Assembly: GCF_001939065.1 (NCBI RefSeq)
Contig: NZ_MPSZ01000008.1
Location: 1-64,000, forward strand
Direction of reading: 5' to 3'
Origin: Exiguobacterium indicum HHS 31
GTDB lineage: Bacteria; Bacillota; Bacilli; Exiguobacteriales; Exiguobacteriaceae
Length of the DNA stretch: 64,000 nt
Below, one piece after another: positions 18,918 through 28,140 of this stretch. The notes under the pieces were generated by a model that saw only the letters and a list, made by a program, of their open reading frames with translations, did no database searches and was not told where the DNA came from. Made by a program: the position numbers and the translations under genes. Each line of letters starts with the position of its first letter. Position 1 is the first letter of the stretch.

Positions 18918-19898
18918 TTATTCTCCGACCATGCCGTCATGGTCGTTGTCCCGCATATATTGATACAGCCAGTGCTTCTCCGTGATTGGCATCGCGTAGC
19001 CGGCATCTTTCGCTTCCTGGATTGTCACCTGACCATTGCCGTCGGTATCGACGCGCGAGACGTCTTCGGTCTTTGCGGTATCTGGAGTCGACTTCGCTGT
19101 CGCTTCTGTTTTCGTCTTCTTTTTCTTCGTCAGACCGAGTGCAGCATTCGTCTCGTCCGGATTGCCGTTCTTGAACCGGTCGACGACAGTGTTTCCACGG
19201 ACCGTATAGGTATACTGATATGCGGACGGAATCATCGTCGATGTATCCGGATAGGTGATCTGCGCTTCGAAGTTCGTCGCGCCACCCGCCTTGCGGATGA
19301 CGTCCTCCATGTACGCCTGGTCCCCATGACGATTCAGTGTACTGTCCTGCGGAGTGATGTTGTAGGCGTTCGAGACGCCACCGAGCGAATCGGCAATGAT
19401 ATGTCCTTCATCAAGATCCGGACGTTCGACTCCAGGCACTTTCGCCTCGTCCGAGTAGTAGCGTCCGTCACGCGTGACGTCTTCCGTCTCATCATTCTGG
19501 AGTGTAATCTTCTTCGCGATGACGCGGACCAGCTGTCCGTGCTCATTCGTGAACGCCCAGTACTTCCGGTCACCGAATCCAATGTCGACGACAACGTTCG
19601 CCTGACGACTACCGGAAAGATCTCCTCCGTCGACCGTAATTTTCTTATATCCTGTGAAAGAATCTTTTGCAGTTGGTGTTTTTGATTCCGTTGATGCCTT
19701 CGTATCCTTTGACTGCTTGACTGTACGAGTATCCGCCTTTTTTTCAGGATGTTGATCGGCGTCCTTCGTCGCATCGGTCTTTTGTGTAGTCGTGTCTTCC
19801 TGCTGCGTCGCTTGCTCTGTAGGCGAGGTCGTTTCCGTATCCGTGCATCCTGTCATCAATAGGACGGCGAGTGGAATCGTTATATATGAAAAATGCAT
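18918..19898 (-). CDS. Secreted DNA/RNA non-specific endonuclease lipoprotein, copy 1
   Basis: The protein has about 326 residues. A lipoprotein signal (IPLAVLLMTGC) is followed by about 90 low-complexity Thr/Lys/Glu residues. The nuclease core has VDGGDLSGSRQANVVVDIG, then DEGHIIADSLGG with the catalytic His and the NITPQ..LNRHG metal-ligand region, as in streptococcal DNases and EndA. Near the C-terminus DTDGNGQVTIQE is an EF-hand loop and DNDHDGMVGE resembles an Excalibur Ca-binding motif with its cysteine replaced. I start at the ATG after AAGGAGC; an in-frame ATG upstream would bury the signal peptide. A near-identical paralogue lies at 34473-35465. It probably degrades extracellular DNA at the membrane surface. 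Confidence 0.87.
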   Translation of the reverse strand: MHFSYITIPLAVLLMTGCTDTETTSPTEQATQQEDTTTQKTDATKDADQHPEKKADTRTVKQSKDTKASTESKTPTAKDSFTGYKKITVDGGDLSGSRQANVVVDIGFGDRKYWAFTNEHGQLVRVIAKKITLQNDETEDVTRDGRYYSDEAKVPGVERPDLDEGHIIADSLGGVSNAYNITPQDSTLNRHGDQAYMEDVIRKAGGATNFEAQITYPDTSTMIPSAYQYTYTVRGNTVVDRFKNGNPDETNAALGLTKKKKTKTEATAKSTPDTAKTEDVSRVDTDGNGQVTIQEAKDAGYAMPITEKHWLYQYMRDNDHDGMVGE

Positions 19899-20135
19899 GG
19901 TATATTTGCTCCTTCGAAAAAATCTAATTAATGAAAATAAATCCATATTTTTATAGGGATATCTAGAAAAATATGACTAGAAAAGATTTGTATAAAATTT
20001 TAGGAATGTAGAAATAAAAATAGAAAATTCGTATTACAGTAAAAAAGACTCCGGTAAAGAAATTCGGAGTCTTAAAATCTAATGTTAGAAATGCTCTTAA
20101 ATAAGTTCTCATAATGAGAATTTTTAAGATTAATA

Positions 20136-20351
20136 TTAAGAATTGTATCCGATTACTAAAGTGAAAAGCATAAGAACTAGAGAAGAAATAAGCAATATTA
20201 ATGAAATTACAGTAACAAAAGTTAACATCATTTTAGAAACTTGATCTTTTTTCTTCCAAATAGCAATAAGTAATATAACGCTAATAATCGGTATTATCGC
20301 CATCAATGAGAGAGGAAGAAAACGTTCTTTAAGTAAATATAAAAAATCCAT
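20136..20351 (-). CDS. Two-helix small membrane protein
   Basis: A 71-residue protein with helices at about 13-31 and 41-66 separated by the charged WKKKDQVSK. An AAGGAG site precedes the ATG. It is divergent from the phospholipase-like gene, about 100 bp away. It could be an immunity-type membrane protein, but that is speculation; no family recognised. Confidence 0.6.
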   Translation of the reverse strand: MDFLYLLKERFLPLSLMAIIPIISVILLIAIWKKKDQVSKMMLTFVTVISLILLISSLVLMLFTLVIGYNS

Positions 20352-20456
20352 ATGAAAAAACTCCTTTTTTTATCTTTTCTGAAAAATTGTTTTTTCTCCT
20401 TTTTTGTTATATAGTACTAATTGTAAAATGGTTTTTATTACTAAAGGAGGAATAAA

Positions 20457-21059
20457 ATGTTTAATTTTTTCAAAAAAGGTTTTTTGTTATTTGCTGTCCT
20501 GTTCATCTTCACTATTACAACACAAAGTGTTGGAGCATCTAGTCCATTGATTTTTGATGAACCAGAAGAAAGTACGGATTCATCTGAATTGTTAAAAGAC
20601 TTAGATCAAGAAACGCTTGATTTGTTTAAAGAAATGGATAAGTATACGGTGACAGATGAGAAAGGATATTCAACTATCGATGTAGCAGCTGCTGAAGCAA
20701 ACGGTGTTTCGGAAGAATTTCTAGCTGTTATGCGTATGACTAATGAAATTAGCGCCTCGGAAAACAAAACAGTTTCCCCAGGAACAATTACTACATATGC
20801 TTTTGATTTACCAATCGGTAACTACGGTAAATACTGTGGTAAAGGAAACAAAGGCGGCACTGCTATTGATGACCTAGACAGAGCTTGTAAGGCGCATGAT
20901 GCATGCTTCCTTGGTATGTTCAATGTTTCTGAAAAGAATAAAAAATGTAACATTGCTTTTGTCTCGAAATTACTTCCAATTGTCCAAAAAACATCGATTA
21001 CTTCATATAAAGGTATTTATGCACGAGGAGCACTTAAGATTTTCTCGAAAAATACCTAA
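20457..21059 (+). CDS. Secreted phospholipase A2-like protein
   Basis: A 200-residue protein with a signal peptide (cleavage near VGAS, residue 27), an acidic pro-like region of about 75 residues and a C-terminal PLA2 motif. YGKYCGKGNKGG is followed by DDLDRACKAHDACF, with His147-Asp148 as the catalytic dyad and Cys127, Cys144 and Cys150 as disulfide candidates. This matches the Ca-binding loop and HD helix of prokaryotic secreted PLA2. AAAGGAGGA precedes the ATG. Such domains occur both in free exoenzymes and at the end of toxins. Catalysis is inferred; the usual second active-site Asp is not obvious. Confidence 0.75.
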   Translation: MFNFFKKGFLLFAVLFIFTITTQSVGASSPLIFDEPEESTDSSELLKDLDQETLDLFKEMDKYTVTDEKGYSTIDVAAAEANGVSEEFLAVMRMTNEISASENKTVSPGTITTYAFDLPIGNYGKYCGKGNKGGTAIDDLDRACKAHDACFLGMFNVSEKNKKCNIAFVSKLLPIVQKTSITSYKGIYARGALKIFSKNT

Positions 21060-21071
21060 TACAGATATTTT

Positions 21072-21103
21072 GAAGAAACGATTTAATCGTTTCTTCTTTT
21101 TTT
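21072..21103 (+). terminator. Terminator after phospholipase-like gene
   Basis: GAAGAAACGAT pairs with TCGTTTCTTC over a 4-nt loop and ends in eight Ts. Confidence 0.88.
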
Positions 21104-21320
21104 ATTCCTAAATTAATCATACAAGTTCAAAAAACATCAATATGTTTTTTATAAAAAGGTAAACGCAGGAATATCCTTACTCTCTCATTTAAATCCTTTT
21201 ATGTAAAGGATTTAACTATAATGAAATAATTCAGAAATCTTATTGAAATAACTATTTTTATGTATACTCTTTTCTTACATATCTGGTTTGTAACAATTTA
21301 TTTATCACTATAGCCATCAT

Positions 21321-21491
21321 TTCAAAGGTATGGAACAGAGCGTTACCGCTCTGTCTGATGGAAAGGGACCGCAAGCCGTCCTGTTTCCGTACTCTAGCTC
21401 GCTCCTCGTTGGCGCAAGGGTAATCAAAAAAAGCCGCTGCCGTTCCTTGTCTTCCTCCGCGTTTTGGCTCAAAGCACGCTTTTCGCTCGCT
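21321..21491. repeat. Hairpin-rich repeat, segment A copy 1 (upstream of radC)
   Basis: 171 bp that recurs at 35571-35741 with the same length and few changes. It contains the hairpin ACAGAGCG/CGCTCTGT (21335-21354), and GCCGTCCTGTT at about 21376, which is complementary to AACAGGACGGC shortly after the repeat. It is GC-rich compared with its flanks. It lies in the 5' leader of radC and may form a structured RNA or a protein-binding DNA site. Confidence 0.75.
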
Positions 21492-21554
21492 GCGTTCCCG
21501 TCAACAGGACGGCATCGTGTCGGACTGCATCCCACTCGCGAAAGGAGCTTTTCT

Positions 21555-22007
21555 ATGAAACTGACTACACTCGTTGAAATCACTCGTATCCGCCAAGAGG
21601 TCCGGGAGCCAGACGTCGCACTCGAGACAACGCACATCACGTCACCCGAGGACGCGTTCTGTGTCGCGAGACGTTTTATCCAGGACGATGACCGTGAAGT
21701 GTTCCTTGTCATCCTGCTCAATACGAAGAACCGCGTCATTGCCGTCCATCGGGCACACGTTGGTAGCATCAACTCGAGCGTCGTCCACCCTAGAGAAATT
21801 TTCAAGTCCGCCATCCTCAACAATGCGACATCGCTCATCGTCAGCCACCAGCATCCGAGCGGTGACCAGCATCCATCACGGGAAGACATCGAGGTGACCG
21901 AACGGCTCGTCGAGGTCGGACGCATCGTCGGCATCCAGCTCCTCGACCACATCATCGTCGGTGCCGGAGAAGAATACGTCAGTTTGAAGGCACAAGGTGT
22001 TTTGTAA
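21555..22007 (+). CDS. radC: RadC-like JAB (MPN/JAMM) domain protein
   Basis: A 150-residue protein consisting only of the C-terminal JAB domain, with the metal motif SHQHPSGD plus the upstream Glu/His region VHRAHVGSINSS. It is the short mobile-element type rather than full chromosomal RadC (about 225 residues with a helix-hairpin-helix). GAAAGGAGC precedes the ATG; open codons upstream of that belong to the repeat. It is embedded between repeat segments A and B. The second copy of this repeat pair, at 35.6-36.1 kb, has lost radC. Biochemical role is unknown; a link to replication or transfer of mobile DNA is often suggested. Confidence 0.85.
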   Translation: MKLTTLVEITRIRQEVREPDVALETTHITSPEDAFCVARRFIQDDDREVFLVILLNTKNRVIAVHRAHVGSINSSVVHPREIFKSAILNNATSLIVSHQHPSGDQHPSREDIEVTERLVEVGRIVGIQLLDHIIVGAGEEYVSLKAQGVL

Positions 22008-22024
22008 AGGGACGATAGAGCGTA

Positions 22025-22090
22025 GACAGGACGGGACAATCCCGTCCTGTCCATGCGCGAGGGCATGGACGAAAAACGACGTCGTTTTTC
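22025..22090. terminator. Two strong inverted repeats after radC
   Basis: GACAGGACGGGA and TCCCGTCCTGTC form a 12-bp stem with a 3-nt loop (22025-22051). GAAAAACGACGTCGTTTTTC (22071-22090) is a perfect 20-bp palindrome ending in Ts. They act as terminators or are part of the repeat's structured DNA. Confidence 0.65.
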
Positions 22091-22122
22091 TTTTGAGAGA
22101 GCGCAAGCGAGTAAGGAATGGA

Positions 22123-22499
22123 TTCGTCCCGAATCCAAGTGCATTGAAAGACCCGCAGTGGACGGATCCACTGCGGGTAAGAAAGTACATCTGGTCTTTT
22201 CTATATAGAAGGGTGTGATGAAGGATGCAGTAGTGAGACAGTATTGAAGTGTACGAAGGTTCGAGGAAAGATAGATGATTGAAGTGAATCGATCCTCCTA
22301 TAAATAAGTAGCGATCTTCTTTCTACTGGATGTACAGCATGAGGAGAATCTTCGGGCTCATTCGTGAGGCTGTAGGCTGCACGCAGCAACATCCGCATCG
22401 CACCGCTGCCCTCCTGCCGAATCGATAACGAGAGCTGCGACTCGCTTGCGCGAGGCATCTCTACGTTCCTGTTCCTTGCGACGAAGGACACGGAGCGTT
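22123..22499. repeat. Hairpin-rich repeat, segment B copy 1
   Basis: 377 bp matching 35756-36133 along its length. It starts with a perfect hairpin, ACCCGCAGTGGA/TCCACTGCGGGT (22151-22178). Its last 151 bp (22349-22499) also recur at 37192-37334. Read on the minus strand that end gives an open frame with ARNRNVEMPRA, then ESQLSLSIRQEG and AMRMLLRAAYSLT. The three copies differ by substitutions and by one 9-bp in-frame deletion. Confidence 0.75.
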
Positions 22500-22684
22500 A
22501 GAAGCATGATTAAAATAAATTACCATAATCATATATATAAAGACTCTAATAACGTAAATTGGATTTAAATGATAGTTATTGACTATTTTAAAAAAGTATT
22601 GTTAAATTATTTCAGTCTAGAAATTGGGATTTTTATTTGAATTTCTTTTCTTAACATTAATTAGGTAGGATGGGAGATTAGTAA

Positions 22685-23233
22685 GTGGAACAAAAATTTA
22701 AGAAGTATGTCATACTTCCGATCATTGTTGTCTTTATTTTCTTTATCGGATCACTCTTTGGAACGTATAGTGCACAGACTGAAATCGAGGATGGTGCTCT
22801 CTATAGTGATGAGTTGCGTGAGAAAAATAACGCACTTAAAAAAGAGAATACAGACATATTAGATTTAGTGAAACAACGTGATGCCATTAAAGAAGATTAT
22901 GAAAAAACTAAAGACAAGAATAAGTCACTCGAAGAAAAAATAAGTAAAAAAGAAGAGGTTCTTAGTGACTTAACTTTTGAAGTCATCTATGCAAAGCGTA
23001 AGCCCATTACACTGAGCCCTGGTCAATATATCATCGGTGATGATGTGCCAGTCAATCGATACCGTGTTGAAAGTATTGGAGAAGGGTCGAATTTTACAGT
23101 TAATTCGATAGATGGAGACTTGAAAGTGAACACGATTCTCGGTGTGGATGGAGTAAACTCTTATACATTCTTTGGTGAAGATGGCGATGTATTAGAGACG
23201 CAAGCAGATGTAAAATTAAAGATCATTGAATAA
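22685..23233 (+). CDS. Membrane-anchored coiled-coil protein
   Basis: A 182-residue protein with one N-terminal helix (about 8-28), a coiled coil (about 40-100, rich in Lys/Glu heptads) and a C-terminal beta domain beginning LSPGQYIIGDDVP, with NRYRVESIGEGSNFTV. That domain resembles a small extracellular module seen in many Firmicutes proteins of unknown role (pattern GxYxxGxDIPxGxY). The start is GTG after a GGGAG site. It stands alone between the repeat and the toxin-antitoxin pair. Confidence 0.65.
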   Translation: MEQKFKKYVILPIIVVFIFFIGSLFGTYSAQTEIEDGALYSDELREKNNALKKENTDILDLVKQRDAIKEDYEKTKDKNKSLEEKISKKEEVLSDLTFEVIYAKRKPITLSPGQYIIGDDVPVNRYRVESIGEGSNFTVNSIDGDLKVNTILGVDGVNSYTFFGEDGDVLETQADVKLKIIE

Positions 23234-23471
23234 TCTTTTGATTACGAATTAACAAATACTCAAAAGTAGCAATTGAATTTATAGTAGAAACAATCAACTG
23301 GTGTTTGTATTGTAAACGTATATTCAACGTAATTCAGATTGTTGTATTTAAATAAAATAGCGTCTAACAAGCAATAGGGAACTCGGTAAATGAGAACCCT
23401 ATTGTTTTTTGGGGTTTTGTTCTAAAAAGATGGGTTAGCTATAGGTAGTATAAAAATCAAAATGAGTGTTT

Positions 23472-23507
23472 AAAAGTCTTTTAAAAGACTTTTAAAAGGT
23501 GTATACT
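23472..23507 (+). promoter_or_regulatory. Promoter and palindromic operator of the toxin-antitoxin operon
   Basis: AAAAGTCTTTTAAAAGACTTTT (23472-23493, shown here in full for 22 bp as AAAAGTCTTTT plus its complement) is a perfect palindrome. It covers the expected -35 region of a TATACT -10 box at 23502-23507, about 25 bp before the antitoxin start. This is the usual arrangement for autorepression by a Phd-type antitoxin complex. Confidence 0.65.
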
Positions 23508-23531
23508 AAAGAAAAATAAGAGGAGGGCATA

Positions 23532-23855
23532 ATGATGGGAATGCGAATACTTGATATTCCAACCACTTCTATATCTGACGTGAAACGGTCTCCGATGGAA
23601 GCTTTCCAAAAAGCAGATCGTGAAGCGGCCGGCGTATATGTTTTTAACCGTGAAAAAGTTGCGGGCGTCATGTTGACACAACAGCAATACGAATCACTCA
23701 ATAAAGAAATTGAAGAATTGTACAGTCGATTAGATGATTTGACTGTTGAGATGCGACTATCTAATAAAAATGTCCGCACTTATACTGATTCCGAAGTCCG
23801 TGGAGAACAGGTAACTCACCCTACGACTATTGATGAAATGGATGGGTGGGAGTGA
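23532..23855 (+). CDS. Phd/YefM-type antitoxin
   Basis: A 107-residue protein with a Phd-like N-terminus: LDIPTTSISDVKRSPMEAF, then VYVFNREKVAGVMLTQQQYE, the DNA-binding and dimerising fold. An acidic flexible tail ends in DEMDGWE and would wrap the toxin. GAGGAGGG precedes the ATG. The toxin gene starts 3 bp after its stop. As in the family, it should repress the operon through the palindrome upstream and neutralise the RelE-like toxin. Confidence 0.85.
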   Translation: MMGMRILDIPTTSISDVKRSPMEAFQKADREAAGVYVFNREKVAGVMLTQQQYESLNKEIEELYSRLDDLTVEMRLSNKNVRTYTDSEVRGEQVTHPTTIDEMDGWE

Positions 23856-23858
23856 TCA

Positions 23859-24152
23859 TTGTATCAACTTGAGTGGACGCAGTATTCGAAAGAAGATTAC
23901 GATAACCTTGATGGTAGTCAAAAGATATTCGTAGACAAAGCATTGAACCGTATCATTTCTATAGGAATGGCGGCAGGACAGCCACTCAGTGGAAATTTGT
24001 CGCATTGCAATAAGTTAAAAAATAGAAAAATGGGATTACGCGTTGTTTTTAGAGAAGTAGAGGGTAAACTCCAGATCATTCAAATTGTAGCGATCGGTAA
24101 ACGGGATAAAGATGAAATTTATAAAATGGCTGAACAACGATTAGATGGATAA
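23859..24152 (+). CDS. RelE/ParE-superfamily toxin
   Basis: 97 residues, the normal size. It has the LEWTQYSKEDYDNLDGSQK start, then the beta-hairpin core GLRVVFREVEGKLQIIQIVAIGKRDKDEIYKMAEQRL, matching RelE-fold toxins; many of these cleave mRNA at the ribosome. The basic residues Arg and Lys in the core are compatible with catalysis. Start is TTG with GGGAG seven bases before it, typical for toxins kept at low translation. The terminator after the gene closes a two-gene operon. Confidence 0.85.
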   Translation: MYQLEWTQYSKEDYDNLDGSQKIFVDKALNRIISIGMAAGQPLSGNLSHCNKLKNRKMGLRVVFREVEGKLQIIQIVAIGKRDKDEIYKMAEQRLDG

Positions 24153-24155
24153 TTG

Positions 24156-24208
24156 AAAAAGGATCAACGTTCAGATACTCGATGGTATCTATACGTTGAT
24201 CCTTTTTG
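24156..24208 (+). terminator. Terminator of the toxin-antitoxin operon
   Basis: AAAAAGGATCAACGT pairs with ACGTTGATCCTTTTT. Further pairing AGATAC/GTATCT continues inside the loop. Confidence 0.9.
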
Positions 24209-24794
24209 TCGCACTTTTTGAAAAGTATGACCGAAGTTATTTATCTTTTTTATGCATAAAAGGACTATTTAAAAATACATTGATAAAAAGATGCGTTTAT
24301 AGACTTTGATATTGAAATCGATCCATTCGATTCAACTATGTGAAAGAATAATCATTTTTGTATACATAACGGTCGTTTTCCATACAACATTTTTTATAAG
24401 AGAAAGCTTCTAAAAAAATATTTCTAACTTATTAATCAATTCCAAGTCAATATCTCTAAAGTAGAATTTATATTCTTATTAACTAAATAAATGGTGATTT
24501 TTAATGATAATTTAATTAGTTGTTTCATTGCAAACATTATTGATTCCTTATATCGATTAGTAATATATATATTTAGTGTTTTTGTTATCTTAGCTTATCT
24601 TTTCATTGTGATAATGAACTATTGTTCTACTTGATCATTACATGACTTAGAAAAATCGAGATAAATATTTTTTAATTAGTAGTTGAGGATTAATAAGTAT
24701 GAAGAGCAAAATAAGAGAGTGACTTCTCCGACTTAATGCCGAAAAGTCACCCTCTTATTTAGAACGTCCTCAATTTAGAGTCAATCTTTTTTTA
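24209..24794. other. Gene-free AT-rich stretch with a bidirectional terminator
   Basis: About 590 bp without a credible gene. At 24708-24760 AAATAAGAG..GTGACTT pairs with AAGTCAC.CTCTTATTT, with A and T runs on both sides, so it could stop transcription in both directions. Confidence 0.5.
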
Positions 24795-25002
24795 TTACAT
24801 AGGTTTATAAGGTATTACACCTTTAATCATTAGTATTTGAAGCGCGAAATAATCGGGACCTAGATGTTGAATAGTCGGACTATCAACATCAATTTGATTA
24901 ATATACTCTTCAACCATTTTCTCAGCAGTCTCTTTATCAATCGAATAATTAGTAGAAATAAAGTTAACCGTAGCTATTAAGAATACTTCTCTATTATTCG
25001 TT
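24795..25002 (-). pseudogene. Small gene remnant after hsdR
   Basis: On the minus strand an open frame gives REVFLIATVNFISTNYSIDK, then AEKMVEEYINQIDVDSP, then LGPDYFALQILMIKGVIPY. It has no start codon with a ribosome site; a plausible N-terminal piece (YRDDSKNIYLHNERI) lies in another frame just upstream. The composition looks like a real small acidic soluble protein that lost its start by frameshift. No family recognised. Confidence 0.4.
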
Positions 25003-25041
25003 CATTATGAAGATAGATATTCTTCGAATCATCTCTATAAT

Positions 25042-28000
25042 TTAATTATAACGTAGCTTAATTTCAGCAATTAGCTCTGGGAGCTTACCAGTTAATTTCA
25101 TGACATGTATTAATCGATTGTTACCCGCTTGATTGTTGGCTGCTTCAAAATCAACACTTTTGATGATTTCATCGATATAGGGAACAACGTCTGGTTGCGA
25201 ATGGGAATAAGAACGAACTGATTTTTCAAGCAGATCGCTATCTAAGCCCCACTCCATAGCTAACTCATTCACGGCCATTTGCATTTGGTTTACTTTCCAA
25301 AGTTCAAATGACTCATCAAAGTTCATACTACTAGACAATTTCTCAGGTACCAACTCGGTATCGACAAACTCTCTTAACAGTTCGGCTTGCTCGTTATCTC
25401 CCATGTTACTCAATTCCTGAATCTGTTGATAAATGATACGGAGGGTTTCGCTATCTACCGTTTGGACACCATTTGACGTGGTGATCTTTGAATCAATCAA
25501 ACTAAGAATGTGAGCGGCATCAATCACTTGGGTACCTGCTAGTTTGGTTTTGCCAACTAACACATTTACAGCTGACGGCGGAGGAGGACCGCCAGGCTTC
25601 CACGTTAAGTTTTTATATGCCCCGACATATTGTAACCACGTATGTTCATCGATACCAAAAGCATGATCATCCCACTGGAATTCATAGTATTGCTCGACTA
25701 AATTCAACTGCTCTGCAGCGTCTTTAAAGGCGGGTAAGAAGGCTTCTTTTCTCACTAGGTCATGTTCAATCGTTTGCCAGTCTGTAGGATCAGGCAAGGT
25801 CGGAGTCATTTCGGCAATTTTTATCGCGAACTTCTGAACAGACGTCTCGTAAGGTTCGACAATGGCTTTACTACTCTTGCCGCCACTACCATACAACCGT
25901 AACGCGTCATTAACTAATTCTTGAGTAATACGAGGGTACTGAAAGTTAACGATTGTCCCGAATTCTTTGGCTGGACCAAACACTCGATTGGTTCTCGAGT
26001 AAGCTTGAATCAAGCCTTGGAGTTCAAGCGGGCGATCAATGTAGAGCGTGTTCAGTCGCTTGGAATCGTAACCAGTCAAGAGCTGATCTGCGACAATCAC
26101 AAGATCTATGTTCTTAGGGTTTCGCCCGCTTCCGCCTCGAGTGGCACGTTCTACAAGATCTTCAAAATAAGCTTCTTCCCCATGCTTCTTATCACCGGCT
26201 ACAAACGAAATTCCGGTGAATGAAGCGTAGTCCTTAAACATCCCTTTCACAATTTCGGGATCGAGGGGAGTAGGGTCATTTTCATTGCCAAAACTAAATG
26301 TCATGGCGATGTTCAAATGTTCACCACGCATTGCCATCTGTTTTTGGAATTCTTCATAATAGGCAATGACACGATTTTTATAGGCGACAGTTAAAATCGC
26401 GTTAAATTCTCTTCCTTGTGACTGTAAGTCCCAATTTTTTAGAATTTCTTCGACAACGCGTGGGATATGTGTCTCGTCATGGTAAGTGAGAAGTCCTAAC
26501 TTTTTCGCCTGTTTTTCCACGTCGACCTCGGACAACTCTTGAACTTCGCGTTCGATATCTCTGTCCGCTAAGTCAGGTTTTTCTTCTTTTATTTTTTCGA
26601 CCAGTTGCTCTCTCAAATCATCATAGCTTTTAAATTCACCGGTGTTGATATAGTCCACATGGAACCCCAACACGTTTTTATCTGCGATGGCTTCATCAAT
26701 CGTATACTGGTGCAAATTAGGACCGAACAACTTCTCCGTCGTATTGATCACTTCACTTTTTTCATTTACCTTACCTTTGATTTTGTTTTCATCAAATAGT
26801 GGCGTCCCGGTAAATCCAAAGAAGAGTCCATTTTTCTTGAAGTGTCGTTGAATCGTCCCCATCATCTGACCCATTGTCGTTCGATGGGCTTCATCGATAA
26901 TAAAGATGACTTTTTTATCGGTCAAGCTCGCATCTTGTGCCTCTTCTAATTCTTTCACCAGAGCGTTCAGCTTGAACGTTGTCGTCACGACAATGCCATT
27001 TTTAGGAGACTTCAATATCTTTCTAAGTTGATAGGTATGCTTGGTATCATCGACAGACACTGATTCATAAGCTGCATACGCTTTAAAGTTTTCACTGGTA
27101 CGATTATCAAGCTCACGCCGATCAACGAGAAAGACGACTTTATCGAACCCGGCTCGTGTAGACAAGAATAGAGCAGTTTTAAAACTTGTAATTGTTTTAC
27201 CAGATCCTGTCGTGTGCCACACAAATCCTCCGTGAGGGATTTTTTCTTTGTTGTCCCAGCCAAAAGCTGCACCTTCCACAGCCTGCAACGCATGGACTTG
27301 ATACGGACGCATGAGCATATGCCGTCTGTTTTCTTCAAGACGCGCTTCGTCAATGACCAAGTAATCGCCGACCATTTGATGCGCCATCGGAATCATCAGA
27401 AACTGTGCGACGACCTGTTCCCATGCGTTCACGACATGGTTTTCTTTATCAGCCCAATGGAAGACAAAACTCAGGTTAAAGTCATCAATTGACTTCGGTG
27501 TGGCGAAATAGCGAGTAGCGATTTCTGAAGTGATCACCATCATCTGCGAAAACGCCATGAAATTATAAGTGTACTCGCCGTCCCGATAATAGCGCATGAA
27601 CTGACCATATGCTTCATCTAGCGTTTTGTCAGTGCGTTTTTGCTCGATATTGATGAGAGGCAGACCGTTAATCAGTAAAACCAGATCAAAACGATTGTTA
27701 TTCGGTGTCTGTACTTCTCTTGCGATGCGGTAGCTTGAATCGCCACCGCGTACTTCGACTTTTTTGAAGATGGTCAAGGTAATTTGTGTTCGTGTGATAT
27801 TAGGATTGTCGTCACGATAAATACCGTCGATCTTGCCTTTTGATTCTTCAATGGCCAACAGTTTGGCAGCTTCGTAGCTATTACTGATTTGACTCACTTT
27901 TGCCATGACCTGCTTAAACTCGTTATCCGTCAACTCGACACCTTCCAGTTGGTCGGCATTGATACGATTCAGTTCCTTACGCCAATGTTGAATGAGGTCA

Positions 28001-28125
28001 GCAACTGTAACTTGTTGCTGATTCCCATCTAAGAAATCGGGGGCTTCCCACTTATATTTCTTTAGTTCTTTCACAAAGTTCTCTTGAAATGTTTTTTCTG
28101 CTGCACTTTTCGGTGCTTTGCTCAT
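25042..28125 (-). CDS. hsdR: Type I restriction enzyme R subunit (HsdR)
   Basis: A 1027-residue motor and nuclease subunit of a type I restriction-modification system. The N-terminal PD-(D/E)xK nuclease is visible as RFDLVLLING then NIEQKR (Asp147, Glu161, Lys163). Two RecA-like helicase domains follow, with Walker A HTTGSGKT (304-311) and the DEAH box IIDEAHRTTMG. The motor translocates DNA and cuts at a distance when the HsdS target is unmethylated. AAGGAGCGGATGTC precedes the ATG. It is the last gene of the operon, 15 bp after hsdS. Length is normal and no lesion is seen. Confidence 0.95.
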   Translation of the reverse strand: MSKAPKSAAEKTFQENFVKELKKYKWEAPDFLDGNQQQVTVADLIQHWRKELNRINADQLEGVELTDNEFKQVMAKVSQISNSYEAAKLLAIEESKGKIDGIYRDDNPNITRTQITLTIFKKVEVRGGDSSYRIAREVQTPNNNRFDLVLLINGLPLINIEQKRTDKTLDEAYGQFMRYYRDGEYTYNFMAFSQMMVITSEIATRYFATPKSIDDFNLSFVFHWADKENHVVNAWEQVVAQFLMIPMAHQMVGDYLVIDEARLEENRRHMLMRPYQVHALQAVEGAAFGWDNKEKIPHGGFVWHTTGSGKTITSFKTALFLSTRAGFDKVVFLVDRRELDNRTSENFKAYAAYESVSVDDTKHTYQLRKILKSPKNGIVVTTTFKLNALVKELEEAQDASLTDKKVIFIIDEAHRTTMGQMMGTIQRHFKKNGLFFGFTGTPLFDENKIKGKVNEKSEVINTTEKLFGPNLHQYTIDEAIADKNVLGFHVDYINTGEFKSYDDLREQLVEKIKEEKPDLADRDIEREVQELSEVDVEKQAKKLGLLTYHDETHIPRVVEEILKNWDLQSQGREFNAILTVAYKNRVIAYYEEFQKQMAMRGEHLNIAMTFSFGNENDPTPLDPEIVKGMFKDYASFTGISFVAGDKKHGEEAYFEDLVERATRGGSGRNPKNIDLVIVADQLLTGYDSKRLNTLYIDRPLELQGLIQAYSRTNRVFGPAKEFGTIVNFQYPRITQELVNDALRLYGSGGKSSKAIVEPYETSVQKFAIKIAEMTPTLPDPTDWQTIEHDLVRKEAFLPAFKDAAEQLNLVEQYYEFQWDDHAFGIDEHTWLQYVGAYKNLTWKPGGPPPPSAVNVLVGKTKLAGTQVIDAAHILSLIDSKITTSNGVQTVDSETLRIIYQQIQELSNMGDNEQAELLREFVDTELVPEKLSSSMNFDESFELWKVNQMQMAVNELAMEWGLDSDLLEKSVRSYSHSQPDVVPYIDEIIKSVDFEAANNQAGNNRLIHVMKLTGKLPELIAEIKLRYN

Positions 28126-28140
28126 GACATCCGCTCCTTT

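Noticed and set aside
21330-21554. Longer N-terminus for the RadC-like protein
   Set aside because: The frame is open but belongs to repeat segment A, which recurs without radC; the ATG at 21555 has its own strong ribosome site.
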